From: Nocardioidaceae bacterium
GTDB taxonomy: Bacteria > Actinomycetota > Actinomycetes > Propionibacteriales > Nocardioidaceae
Assembly (NCBI GenBank): GCA_009780515.1
Contig: WQZX01000025.1
Span: forward strand, 1-41,307
Length of the DNA: 41,307 nucleotides
Direction: 5' to 3'
The translations under genes were made by a program, and so were the position numbers. The notes below the pieces were generated by a model. That model worked only from the letters and a program-made list of their open reading frames with translations, searched no databases and was not told the origin of the DNA. This document shows, piece by piece, positions 9,495 through 16,717 of this stretch (positions are counted from its first letter, which is position 1; the number at the start of each line of letters is the position of its first letter).

Positions 9495-10381
9495 TGCCGG
9501 AACTCACTCGGGAGTCCACCCACGGCAAGGCGAGCGTCAAGGGCATCGAGCTGAGCTACTACGAGGCAGGCTCGGCGACCGACGTCGGTGGAGGGCTCCC
9601 GCTCGTCCTGCTGCACGGCGGTGGGCCGGGGGTCTCGGCATGGTCCAACTTCGGAGCCGCGCTGCCGCACTTCGCGCCCAGCTTCCGGGTGATCGCGCCC
9701 GACCAGCCGGGCTTCGGCTGGTCCGACAAGCCGCCGGTGGAGGGCAACTACTACCGGTTCTCGGCCGAGCACGTCCTCGCCCTGCTCGACGAGCTGGGCA
9801 TCGAGAAGGTCCACCTCCTCGGCAACAGCCTCGGCGGCGGCGTCGCGCTCCGGTTCGCCCTGTCCCACCCCGACCGCGTCGGCCGGCTGGTCCTGATGGG
9901 ACCCGGCGGGCTGAGCCTCAACCTGTTCCACGCCGACCCGACCGAGGGCATCAACAAGCTGATGGCGTTCTCCGGCGACTCCAGCCGCGAGGCGCTGCGG
10001 GCCTTCGTGTCGACGATGGTCGTCGACCAGTCGCTGATCACCGACGAGCTGATCGAGGAGCGCTTCGCCGACGCCACCGCTCCCGGTGCCCGCGAGGCGA
10101 TGGCGAGCATGGGCTGGTCGTTCTACAACCCCGAGACCGCCGAGGACGGCATGCTCTGGCGCGAGGCCTACCAGGTCCGCCACCACACACTGCTGACCTG
10201 GGGCCGCGAGGACCGCGTCAACCCGCTCGACGGCGCGCTGGTGGCGCTCAAGACGATCCCGAAGGCGTCGCTGCACGTCTTCCCGCGCTGCGGCCACTGG
10301 GCACAGATCGAGGCGGCCGAGGAGTTCGCCGAGGTCGCGACCGCGTTCCTGGCACGCCACCGGGAGAAGGGGGCCCGATGA
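9494..10381 (+). CDS. hsaD: 4,9-DSHA hydrolase (meta-cleavage product hydrolase)
   Basis: A 295-residue alpha/beta hydrolase that splits the C-C bond of 4,9-DSHA, the HsaC ring-cleavage product, to 2-hydroxyhexa-2,4-dienoate and the C/D-ring acid HIP (DOHNAA). The oxyanion segment VLLHGGGPGVSAW, the nucleophile elbow GNSLGGG (S112), the GREDRVNP aspartate (D240) and the CGHW histidine (H268) form the expected triad; the D-to-H spacing equals that of MhpC. Start and stop overlap both neighbours (TGATG with hsaA, ATGA with hsaC), so the operon is translationally coupled. Confidence 0.96.
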   Translation: MPELTRESTHGKASVKGIELSYYEAGSATDVGGGLPLVLLHGGGPGVSAWSNFGAALPHFAPSFRVIAPDQPGFGWSDKPPVEGNYYRFSAEHVLALLDELGIEKVHLLGNSLGGGVALRFALSHPDRVGRLVLMGPGGLSLNLFHADPTEGINKLMAFSGDSSREALRAFVSTMVVDQSLITDELIEERFADATAPGAREAMASMGWSFYNPETAEDGMLWREAYQVRHHTLLTWGREDRVNPLDGALVALKTIPKASLHVFPRCGHWAQIEAAEEFAEVATAFLARHREKGAR

Positions 10382-11277
10382 CCATCGACGTGAGGTCCAT
10401 GGGCTATGTCCGGGTCCACAGCACCGACCTGTCGGCTTGGGAGACCTTCGCCGGCAAGGTGCTCGGCCTTGCCGCCGGCCGCGGCCCGAACCCCGACCAC
10501 CAGTACTGGCGCATCGACGAGGTCAGCGCGCGGCTCGTCGTCGTACCCTCCGACCGGGACGAGCTGGCCTGCTCGGGCTGGGAGCTCGCCGACCACGCGG
10601 CGCTCCAGGCCGCGCGCGAGCACCTCCAGAAGGCGGGGGTGGAGTTCGCCGAGGGCACCCGTGAGGAGCTGGAGGAGCGCCGCGTCCAGGAGCTGATCCG
10701 CTTCAGCGACCCCTGGGACAACGTCTTCGAGCTCTTCCACGGCATCACCTACGAGAGCCGCCCCGTCGTCACGCCGTACGCCGCGACGTTCGTGACCGGC
10801 GACCAGGGGATGGGGCACATCGTGCTGCCGGTGCTCGACGACGTCGAGGCGCTGCGCTTCTACCGCGACGTCCTGGGCTTCCGCCTGCGTGACTCGATGA
10901 GCATGCCGGGGGAGTTCGTCGGCAAGGAGCCGGGCTCCAAGGTCTGGCTGCGCTTCCTCGGAGTCAACCCGCGCCACCACTCGCTGGCGTTCCTGCCGAT
11001 GCCCAACCCGAGCAGGTGCGTGCACATCATGCTCGAGGTCGACGAGCTCGACGACGTCGGTCGCGCTCTGGAGCGGGTCAAGAAGCACGAGGCGCCGCTG
11101 TCGGCCACGCTCGGCCGGCACATGAACGACGAGATGGTTTCCTTCTACGTGCGCTCGCCGGGCGGGTTCGACGTCGAGGTCGGCACCGACGGCCTGCGGG
11201 TCGACGACGACCGCTGGGTCGCGCGCGAGTCGACGGCCGTGTCCTACTGGGGTCACGACTTCGGCGCGAACGCGTAG
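10378..11277 (+). CDS. hsaC: 3,4-DHSA extradiol dioxygenase
   Basis: A 299-residue type I extradiol dioxygenase with two vicinal-oxygen-chelate modules (about 1-135 and 136-290). It cleaves the catecholic ring A of 3,4-DHSA using Fe(II). The facial triad is visible as H147 (MGHIVLPV), H216 (CVHIMLEV) and E267 (GFDVEVG), nearly the same numbering as HsaC of M. tuberculosis. RHHSLAF holds the conserved active-site His. The ATG overlaps the hsaD stop by 4 nt. The window encodes no other extradiol dioxygenase. Confidence 0.97.
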   Translation: MTIDVRSMGYVRVHSTDLSAWETFAGKVLGLAAGRGPNPDHQYWRIDEVSARLVVVPSDRDELACSGWELADHAALQAAREHLQKAGVEFAEGTREELEERRVQELIRFSDPWDNVFELFHGITYESRPVVTPYAATFVTGDQGMGHIVLPVLDDVEALRFYRDVLGFRLRDSMSMPGEFVGKEPGSKVWLRFLGVNPRHHSLAFLPMPNPSRCVHIMLEVDELDDVGRALERVKKHEAPLSATLGRHMNDEMVSFYVRSPGGFDVEVGTDGLRVDDDRWVARESTAVSYWGHDFGANA

Positions 11278-11295
11278 GTCGATACCGTGGTCAGC

Positions 11296-11964
11296 ATGTC
11301 TGCCGAGCAACCGCACCGCATCCCCGAGGGCGAGCTGCCCGACGGGATGAGCTCGGACGCTCGGGCCAGGTGGCCCCACCCGAGCCTGATCGGCGACTTC
11401 CTCGGGGACGCCGAGGTCGACTTCGAGTTCCGCCCGGGAGAGGACGTCGTCGTCCACGACGATCCGGCCGCCCAGGAGGCCGCGCGGCAGTTCCGCGACG
11501 TGCTCGGCTGCTTCGCCTCGGGCATCACCGTCATCACCACGATGAGCGGTGACGAGCCGGTCGGGATGACCTGCCAGTCGTTCTCGAGCGTCTCGCTCGA
11601 GCCGCCGCTGGTGATGTTCATCCCCGCCAAGACGTCGCGGGCGTGGCCGCTGATCCAGCGCTCGGGCCACTTCTGCGTGAACGTCCTCGCCGCCGAGCAG
11701 GAGCACGTCTCGACTCAGATGGCGACCAAGGGCATCGACAAGTTCTCGGGCATCGGGTGGAGCCCGGCCAAGATCACCGGGTCTCCGGTCATTGACGGCA
11801 CGCTCGCGCACCTCGACTGCACCATCCACGCGGTCTACGAGGGCGGCGACCACTACGTGGTGATCGGGCGGGTCGAGCACCTCGACCAGCATCCTGACGC
11901 CCCGGCGACCGGGCCGCTGCTCTACTTCCGGGGCCGCTACCGCACCACCGACCACGTCGGTTGA
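11296..11964 (+). CDS. hsaB: 3-HSA hydroxylase, flavin reductase component
   Basis: A 222-residue flavin reductase that reduces FMN with NADH and passes it to HsaA. The core runs from RQFRDVLGCFASGITVITT through TCQSFSSVSLEPPLVMF, HFCVNVLAAEQ, IDGTLAHLDC and GDHYVVIGRVE, all family hallmarks. The protein has about 60 extra N-terminal residues (acidic, with PHPSLIGDFLGDAEVDFEF) before the core and ends soon after LLYFRGRYR, whereas mycobacterial HsaB (187 residues) starts near the core and has a longer C-terminus. ATG 11296 is 18 nt after the hsaC stop; GTG 11287 is also in frame. Context after hsaC makes the assignment firm despite the altered ends. Confidence 0.92.
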   Translation: MSAEQPHRIPEGELPDGMSSDARARWPHPSLIGDFLGDAEVDFEFRPGEDVVVHDDPAAQEAARQFRDVLGCFASGITVITTMSGDEPVGMTCQSFSSVSLEPPLVMFIPAKTSRAWPLIQRSGHFCVNVLAAEQEHVSTQMATKGIDKFSGIGWSPAKITGSPVIDGTLAHLDCTIHAVYEGGDHYVVIGRVEHLDQHPDAPATGPLLYFRGRYRTTDHVG

Positions 11965-12006
11965 TCGTCGCCGTCACCCGGACCTGCATCGGGCGTTGAT
12001 CCTGCG

Positions 12007-13014
12007 ATGAAGAACCAGATCGGGTCGCGAAACCTCCGTCCCTCCCGGCGGACGATGGCGATGGCCGCCGCCGTCCTGGCACTCGCCGGCACCGCCGTCG
12101 CGACGGCCCCGACCGCGTCCGCAGGAGCCTCCGGCCCCGCCGCACCACCGCGCCCGCTGCTCGGGCGCGAGCAGCAGGTCCGCGCCTACTGGACCAGGTC
12201 GAGGATGGAGCACGCGATCCAGCTCGGCCCGCTCGGCGCGCCTCTCGGATCCACCCGTACGCCGCGCGCCGCGTCCACCACGTCGGCGGCCCGCGAGAGC
12301 GGCGCCGGCGGGATCCGGACACCGCGCACGGTCGGCAAGCTCTTCTTCAGCGACGCGCAGAACGACTACGTCTGCTCAGCGTCGGCGATCCGCACGAGGT
12401 CGCGCGACCAGGTGCTGACGGCCGGCCACTGCGTGCACACCGGGCCCAACCCCGACGACCTCGGCATCCCGCTGCTGGACAGCCTGCTGAGCCGTCCGCA
12501 CTACTTCTCCGACTGGATGTTCGTGCCCCGCTACTACCGGGGCCGCGCGCCGCTGGGCAAGTGGGTCGCGACCAACCGCTACGTCAGCTCCGGATGGACC
12601 CAGCACGAGAACTTCTCCCAGGACCAGGCGATCCTCACGATGGGCCGTCGCAAGGGCAAGCGCCTGGTCGACGTCACCGGCGGCGACCGCCTCGCGCTCG
12701 GCAAGGGCCCGAACCAGGGGCACGTCCGGATCTGGGGCTGGCCCGCGGAGTCGCCGTACAACGGCAGGGTCGCGTGGCGCTGCGACGGCCGCACCACCGA
12801 GACCAACGTCGACTGGCCCGGCGACGCCCGGATGTCCTGCCCGCTGAACGGCGGCGCCAGCGGCGGCCCGTGGCTGCTGCGCGGAAGGCGTACGGCGAAC
12901 ACCGGCACGATCTTCGCGGTCACCTCGCGCGAGGCGGCCAGCGGGACGAAGGAGCTGCTGGCCCAGCCGCTGCCACGAGAGCTGCGCACGCTGATCAGGC
13001 GTGCGGGCGGCTGA
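12007..13014 (+). CDS. Secreted trypsin-like serine protease
   Basis: A 335-residue exported S1-family protease. Residues 1-39 form a signal peptide: a basic start, a hydrophobic AAAVLALAGTAVATA core and an ASA/G cleavage site. A Pro/Ala/Arg-rich propeptide-like stretch follows to about 105. The catalytic triad is H141 (LTAGHC), D206 (FSQDQAIL) and S285 (GGASGGPW). Cysteines at 123 and 142 probably form the disulfide next to the histidine, with another pair near 259 and 278. It belongs with the V8/trypsin-like secreted peptidases common in actinobacteria. It begins 42 bp after hsaB but has no relation to steroid degradation, and a hairpin terminator follows. It could process secreted proteins, including the small exported peptide next door, but that is only a suggestion from proximity. 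Confidence 0.85.
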   Translation: MKNQIGSRNLRPSRRTMAMAAAVLALAGTAVATAPTASAGASGPAAPPRPLLGREQQVRAYWTRSRMEHAIQLGPLGAPLGSTRTPRAASTTSAARESGAGGIRTPRTVGKLFFSDAQNDYVCSASAIRTRSRDQVLTAGHCVHTGPNPDDLGIPLLDSLLSRPHYFSDWMFVPRYYRGRAPLGKWVATNRYVSSGWTQHENFSQDQAILTMGRRKGKRLVDVTGGDRLALGKGPNQGHVRIWGWPAESPYNGRVAWRCDGRTTETNVDWPGDARMSCPLNGGASGGPWLLRGRRTANTGTIFAVTSREAASGTKELLAQPLPRELRTLIRRAGG

Positions 13015-13031
13015 TCCGGCCCGCAAAAGCA

Positions 13032-13067
13032 GGTGGCCCCCGCGAGCGCCGACTCCCGGGGGCCACC
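13032..13067 (+). terminator. Hairpin terminator after the protease gene
   Basis: GGTGGCCCCCG (13032-13042) and its exact complement CGGGGGCCACC (13057-13067) form an 11-bp GC-rich stem with a 14-nt loop, 17 bp after the protease stop. There is no U tract, as is common in high-GC actinobacteria. Confidence 0.7.
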
Positions 13068-13232
13068 ACCGGGCGCGTGGCCCGGAATGTCGAAGCGGAC
13101 GCCCTCCACGTCCGCGGACACTCTTCCAGCCACTGGGGGTCTCGGCTGAAATCGAGCCCACGAAGCTTGTGTCGCCCACCCCGACGCGACGAGGGTAGCA
13201 AAGATTTGACAGGCGATCTCGTCAGATTGTGA

Positions 13233-13242
13233 CAAGATCTTG
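13233..13242. promoter_or_regulatory. Palindrome upstream of the small peptide gene
   Basis: CAAGATCTTG is a perfect 10-bp palindrome 40 bp before the peptide ATG. A TTGACA hexamer at 13206-13211 could be a -35 element, though no good -10 at the right spacing is evident. The motif ACAAGAT here also occurs twice upstream of the adjacent regulator (14834-14861), so it is a candidate shared operator. Confidence 0.35.
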
Positions 13243-13282
13243 GAGGGCGAGACACGCCCGTCGCTCTCGGAAAGGCTCCCCC

Positions 13283-13408
13283 ATGAACAAGCTCGTGAAG
13301 ATCGCCGTCACCGCCGCCCTCGTCGCGGTCGCCTCCATGACGACCGTCGTGCCCGCGAACGCGGCGGCGGTGCGTCCATCGCTGATCGAGGAGATCCCCT
13401 GCTGCTGA
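13283..13408 (+). CDS. 41-residue exported peptide ending in Cys-Cys (candidate signal)
   Basis: The gene encodes 41 residues: a Lys-containing N-region (MNKLVK), a hydrophobic core (IAVTAALVAVASM), a signal-peptidase-like PANA/A site near residue 27, and a short tail whose end is VRPSLIEEIPCC. GGAAAGG at 13269-13275 places a good Shine-Dalgarno 7 nt before the ATG. After cleavage only about 12-15 residues would remain, far too small for an enzyme, with vicinal cysteines at the very C-terminus. Its stop codon directly abuts the stop of a convergent HTH-TPR regulator (TGA then TCA). The pattern resembles exported pro-pheromones such as PapR that act on TPR receptors. No family is recognised. 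An exported antimicrobial or a metal-binding peptide is possible instead. Confidence 0.62.
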   Translation: MNKLVKIAVTAALVAVASMTTVVPANAAAVRPSLIEEIPCC

Positions 13409-14788
13409 TCAGCCCGCGGCGGTGACGCTCCCGGTTTGCTCGCGTGCGTGGTGGCGTGGCGTCAGGCCGCTCGCCGCCATCGCCGCGCGGTAGGCCGTGA
13501 GCGCCCCCTCGGGGTCCTGAACCTGTGCGAGCAGGTCGGCGAGGTCGCACCACACCTGGGCGGCCTGTCGCTGGGCGCCGATGCCGACCAGTTGCTGCGC
13601 CGCCGTGCGGAAGTCGGCGCGGGCGCCGTCCGCGTCACCGCGGGCGGCGCGCGCCTGGCCGATCGTGATGAGCGCATCGATGCGGACCGGCACGGCATCC
13701 TCCGGCGCGTCGTTGCGCACGTGGGCAGCGAGCTCGAGTGCGCGGCCGGGGTCGTCGGCGGCGAGGTGCGCCTGCGCCAGCGCGAGGTCGGCGCGGAGCA
13801 CGTCGGTGCTGCTGGCGCTGCTCGCGGCGAGCTCCGTGCGCGCCTGCGTGAGGTGGGTGATCGCCGAGCCGAGATCCGTGCCGGACTCGCGCAGCATGAG
13901 CCGGCCGAGCTGGAGGCGGAGCCGGGCAAGGTTGCGCCGGTCGCCGCCCTCGCCCAGCAGGGCCAGCGCCCGCTCGGCGAGCACGATCGCATCGGACGTG
14001 TCGCCCTTCAGCGAGCGCGCGATGCTGGTGTTCCAGTACGCCGCCGCGCGCGCGGACCGCGAGTCGGTCTGCTCGGCGGTCGCCAACGCGGCGGAGCACA
14101 CGCGGAGCGCACGGTTGAGGTCGCCGCGCTCGATGTAGGCACCGGCGATGGTGACCGCGAGACGGACCGCGTCGTCGGTCCGCTCGAGGCCCGCGTCGCG
14201 GAGCCGCTGCTCGATGCGCTCGCCGGTCTCGACCGCGAGCGCGAGGTCGCCGCTCTCCTTGTGGCAGCGGGTGAGGGCGATGCCGCACGCCGCGAGCTCC
14301 AGTCCGGTGGCTTCGCCGGCGAGCTCCTCGTAGATCTCGATCGCCTCGGTCAGCCTGCCCTGCGCCTCGACGGCGCGGCCCAGCAGGTAGCGGGCCCGCG
14401 AGCCGAGGCCGCGCTGCTCGGCGGTGCTCGCCCGTTGGAGCCCTGTCCGCGCCTGCGCCTCGGCATCCTGCGCCTCGCCGGTCTCGAGCGCGAGCTCGGC
14501 GTAGTCGAGCATCAGCCGGATGGCGTCGTACTCCTCGGCGGAGGTGCCGGTGAGGAGCTGGGCGACGGTCGTCCCGAGGCGGTCGGCGATCGCGGACAGG
14601 ACGTCGAGCGTGGGACGACGGGTGCCGGTCTCGATCCTGGAGACGTATCCGGTGGACGCGACCGTGCCGGCGACCTGGGTCTGGGTCAGGCCGGCCGCGA
14701 CGCGGGCTGCTCGCACGCGTGAGCCCAGGATCACCGGGTCAACCGTGCGCAGCAGATGGTTGGGAGAGTCATGCATGCGCTCCATCAT
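13409..14788 (-). CDS. XRE-type HTH regulator with TPR-like C-terminal domain
   Basis: A 459-residue cytoplasmic protein. Residues 19-80 are a helix-turn-helix of the HTH_3/XRE class (LGSRVRAARVAAGLTQTQVA, then YVSRIETGTRRPTLDVLSAI). Residues from about 85 to 440 are Ala/Leu/Glu-rich helical pairs with TPR-like spacing, for example YLLGRAVEAQGRLTEAIEIY, AYIERGDLNRALRVCSAAL and SEQ-like ADLLAQVQDPEGALTAYRAA. This architecture is that of RRNPP-like peptide receptors (PlcR, Rgg, NprR) and of many actinobacterial regulators of unknown ligand. The start is ATG 14788 or the adjacent 14785; ATG 14776 would also keep the HTH. No Shine-Dalgarno is clear. It lies 64 bp after fadE33 on the same strand and converges on the exported peptide gene with no gap. 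Confidence 0.8.
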   Translation of the reverse strand: MMERMHDSPNHLLRTVDPVILGSRVRAARVAAGLTQTQVAGTVASTGYVSRIETGTRRPTLDVLSAIADRLGTTVAQLLTGTSAEEYDAIRLMLDYAELALETGEAQDAEAQARTGLQRASTAEQRGLGSRARYLLGRAVEAQGRLTEAIEIYEELAGEATGLELAACGIALTRCHKESGDLALAVETGERIEQRLRDAGLERTDDAVRLAVTIAGAYIERGDLNRALRVCSAALATAEQTDSRSARAAAYWNTSIARSLKGDTSDAIVLAERALALLGEGGDRRNLARLRLQLGRLMLRESGTDLGSAITHLTQARTELAASSASSTDVLRADLALAQAHLAADDPGRALELAAHVRNDAPEDAVPVRIDALITIGQARAARGDADGARADFRTAAQQLVGIGAQRQAAQVWCDLADLLAQVQDPEGALTAYRAAMAASGLTPRHHAREQTGSVTAAG

Positions 14789-14819
14789 GAGCCAATGTGA
14801 CTGATTCCGAACCCCCTCA

Positions 14820-14861
14820 GGCAAATTCTTTGCCACAAGATTCGACCGGCGCTCACAAGAT
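14820..14861. promoter_or_regulatory. Palindrome and direct repeats upstream of the HTH-TPR gene
   Basis: An inverted repeat GGCAAATTCTTTGCC (14820-14834, 6-bp arms, 3-nt spacer) lies 31 bp before the regulator start. Two direct copies of CACAAGAT (14834-14841 and 14854-14861) follow, exactly 20 bp apart, that is on the same face of the helix at about two turns. The second overlaps the fadE33 stop codon. ACAAGAT also occurs in the peptide promoter at 13232-13238. Together they look like an autoregulatory operator region. Confidence 0.4.
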
Positions 14862-15830
14862 GAGTGCCAGGCGGTGCTGCGACGGAGTGCCGGCGAGGTT
14901 GCGGAGCGCGTGCGCGCGCTTGAAGACCATGTGTGCGTCGTGCTCCCAGGTGATCGCGATGCCGCCGTGCAGCTGGACGCACTCCGCGGCCAGGTCGGCA
15001 GCCGCGTCGAGGGCGTACGCCGTGGCCGCGTGGACCTGATCGGCGGTCGCCTCGGTCGCGTCGCTCGCAAGGGCGTACGCCGCCTGCCAGGTCACCGACC
15101 GGGCGATCTCGGTCCGGGCGAGCATGTCGGCCATCCGGTGCTTGAGCGCCTGGAAGGAGCCGATCGGACGCCCGAACTGCTCGCGTCCCTTGGTGTAGGC
15201 CACGGTCATCTCCAGCGCGCGCCGGCAGAGGCCGACCGCGAGGGCGGCGGCGCAGGCCGCGCCGACCAGCTCCGCGCGCGCCTGCGCGGCCCGGCCGTCA
15301 CCGACGACGGTGCCGCCGCCGGCCACGCGGGCGAGCCGGATCGTCTGGTCCATCGTCTCGACCCGCTCGACCCGCGGCTCGTCCAGAAGCACGAGGTCGT
15401 TGCCGTCGACCTGCAGCAGGATGCGGGCCCGATCGGCGTCCAGGACGAGACCGTCTCCGAGGACGAGGGAGGCCGGTTCGCCGGCGGCGATGCGGGGGAG
15501 CAGGTCGGCCCTGGCGTCCTCGGTTCCGCCGGCCAGGAGTGCCTGGGTGGCGATCGTGGTGGCCACGAGCGGCGACGGCGCGAGCGAGCGCCCCAGCTCC
15601 TCGAGCACGATCGCGGTCTCGAAGAAGGTCGCTCCGAAGCCGTCGTACTGCTCGGGGACGGCGAGCGCGGCGACGCCGACCTGGTCGCACATCAGGCGCC
15701 AGAGGTCCGTGTCGTACCCGTCGGGGGTCTCGATCGCGGCGCGTACGGCGGCGGAGTCGGCGCGCTTGGTGAGCAGCGCACGCACGGTGGCGACGAGCTC
15801 GTCCTGCTCCTCGCTGAGCCGGAAGCGCAT
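14853..15830 (-). CDS. fadE33: Acyl-CoA dehydrogenase, IpdE2/FadE33-like subunit
   Basis: A 325-residue acyl-CoA dehydrogenase of the short, steroid-type heteromeric class. It starts MRFRLSEEQDELVATVRALL and carries YTKGREQFGRPIGSFQALKH in the C-terminal helical domain, with VQLHGGIAITWEHDAHMVFK near the end. In mycobacteria FadE33 (IpdE2) pairs with FadE30 (IpdE1) to form an enzyme that dehydrogenates 5-OH-HIP-CoA. It is last in fadD3-fadE31-fadE32-fadE33, the order of Rv3561-Rv3564. Its start overlaps the fadE32 stop as TGATG. Assignment to FadE33 rather than FadE32 rests on gene order plus length. Confidence 0.87.
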   Translation of the reverse strand: MRFRLSEEQDELVATVRALLTKRADSAAVRAAIETPDGYDTDLWRLMCDQVGVAALAVPEQYDGFGATFFETAIVLEELGRSLAPSPLVATTIATQALLAGGTEDARADLLPRIAAGEPASLVLGDGLVLDADRARILLQVDGNDLVLLDEPRVERVETMDQTIRLARVAGGGTVVGDGRAAQARAELVGAACAAALAVGLCRRALEMTVAYTKGREQFGRPIGSFQALKHRMADMLARTEIARSVTWQAAYALASDATEATADQVHAATAYALDAAADLAAECVQLHGGIAITWEHDAHMVFKRAHALRNLAGTPSQHRLALIL

Positions 15831-16717
15831 CAGGCCGGCCGCTCGGCCAGCAGCGAGTCGAGGACCCGCTGCCGGTGGAAGGTGGGCGTGCCCCACGCGG
15901 TCACCAGCGCCCGGATCTTCGTCAGCCAGATGCTGAGGTCGAGCTCGCTGGTGTAGCCGACCGCGCCGTGGACCTGCAGGCCCGTGCGCGAGGCGTGGTA
16001 CGCCGCGCCGGCCGCCTGCACCTTCGCCGCCGACACCGCGCGCGGGATCGGGTCGAGCGCGGCGCCGTGGACGAGGGGGCGGGCGAAGTCGAGCGCGATG
16101 CGTACGTCGGCGAGCGCGTGCTTGATCGCCTGGTAGGAGCCGATCTCGCGCCCGAACTGCCGGCGGTGCTTCACGTAGGCGACCGAGTCGGCCAGCACCC
16201 GCTCGCCGGCGCCGAGCAGCTGGGCGGCGGTGGCGAGGACCGCGAGGTCGAACGCGTCGTCGTCGACCTCGCCCTCGCCGGTGACAGCGAAGAGCCGCCG
16301 GGTCCGGTCGACCGAGGTGAGCGCCTCGCCGGCGACGGTCGCCGGGGTCGTGCCGACGTACACGTCGTCGGCGATGTCGGCGTCGAGCGCGTAGGGGACG
16401 TGGGGCGGGAGCGCGACGGTCGCGATGCGCTCGACCTCGCGGCCGAGCGCGGCCGGGAGGTACGCCGCCGACTCGACCCACGGCCCGGGCACGGCGTGGC
16501 GCCCGAGGGCCTCGAAGGCGATGCAGAGCTCGACCGGGGACGCCTCGGTGGCGAGCTGGGTGAGGCCCTGCTCGGCGAGACGCGCCCACAGCCGCAGGCC
16601 CGGGTCGTGGTCGCCCTCGGCCCAGGCGCGTGCTGCCGCGACCGTGTCGGATGCGGCGAGGAGGCCATCGAGCGAGGCGGCGAAGTCGCGCTGGTCGGGG
16701 GTGGGCTGGAAGTTCAT
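15830..16717 (-). CDS. fadE32: Acyl-CoA dehydrogenase, FadE32-like subunit
   Basis: A 295-residue short acyl-CoA dehydrogenase subunit, about 80 residues shorter than homotetrameric family members. The N-terminal helix (MNFQPTPDQRDFAASLDGLL) is followed by a poorly conserved middle domain and YVKHRRQFGREIGSYQAIKH in the C-terminal domain, with VQVHGAVGYTSELDLSIWL-like sequence at the end. Such subunits lack part of the active site and pair with a larger FadE; FadE31 is the obvious candidate partner here. FadE32 has been proposed to act late in HIP catabolism, on an opened-ring intermediate. It overlaps fadE31 by ATGA and fadE33 by TGATG. Confidence 0.85.
   Translation of the reverse strand: MNFQPTPDQRDFAASLDGLLAASDTVAAARAWAEGDHDPGLRLWARLAEQGLTQLATEASPVELCIAFEALGRHAVPGPWVESAAYLPAALGREVERIATVALPPHVPYALDADIADDVYVGTTPATVAGEALTSVDRTRRLFAVTGEGEVDDDAFDLAVLATAAQLLGAGERVLADSVAYVKHRRQFGREIGSYQAIKHALADVRIALDFARPLVHGAALDPIPRAVSAAKVQAAGAAYHASRTGLQVHGAVGYTSELDLSIWLTKIRALVTAWGTPTFHRQRVLDSLLAERPA

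Noticed and set aside
13068..13200. Structured-looking GC-rich intergenic stretch considered as a small RNA or riboswitch upstream of the peptide gene.
   Set aside because: No recognisable conserved core could be identified by eye, and the only clear hairpin (13032-13067) fits the protease terminator.
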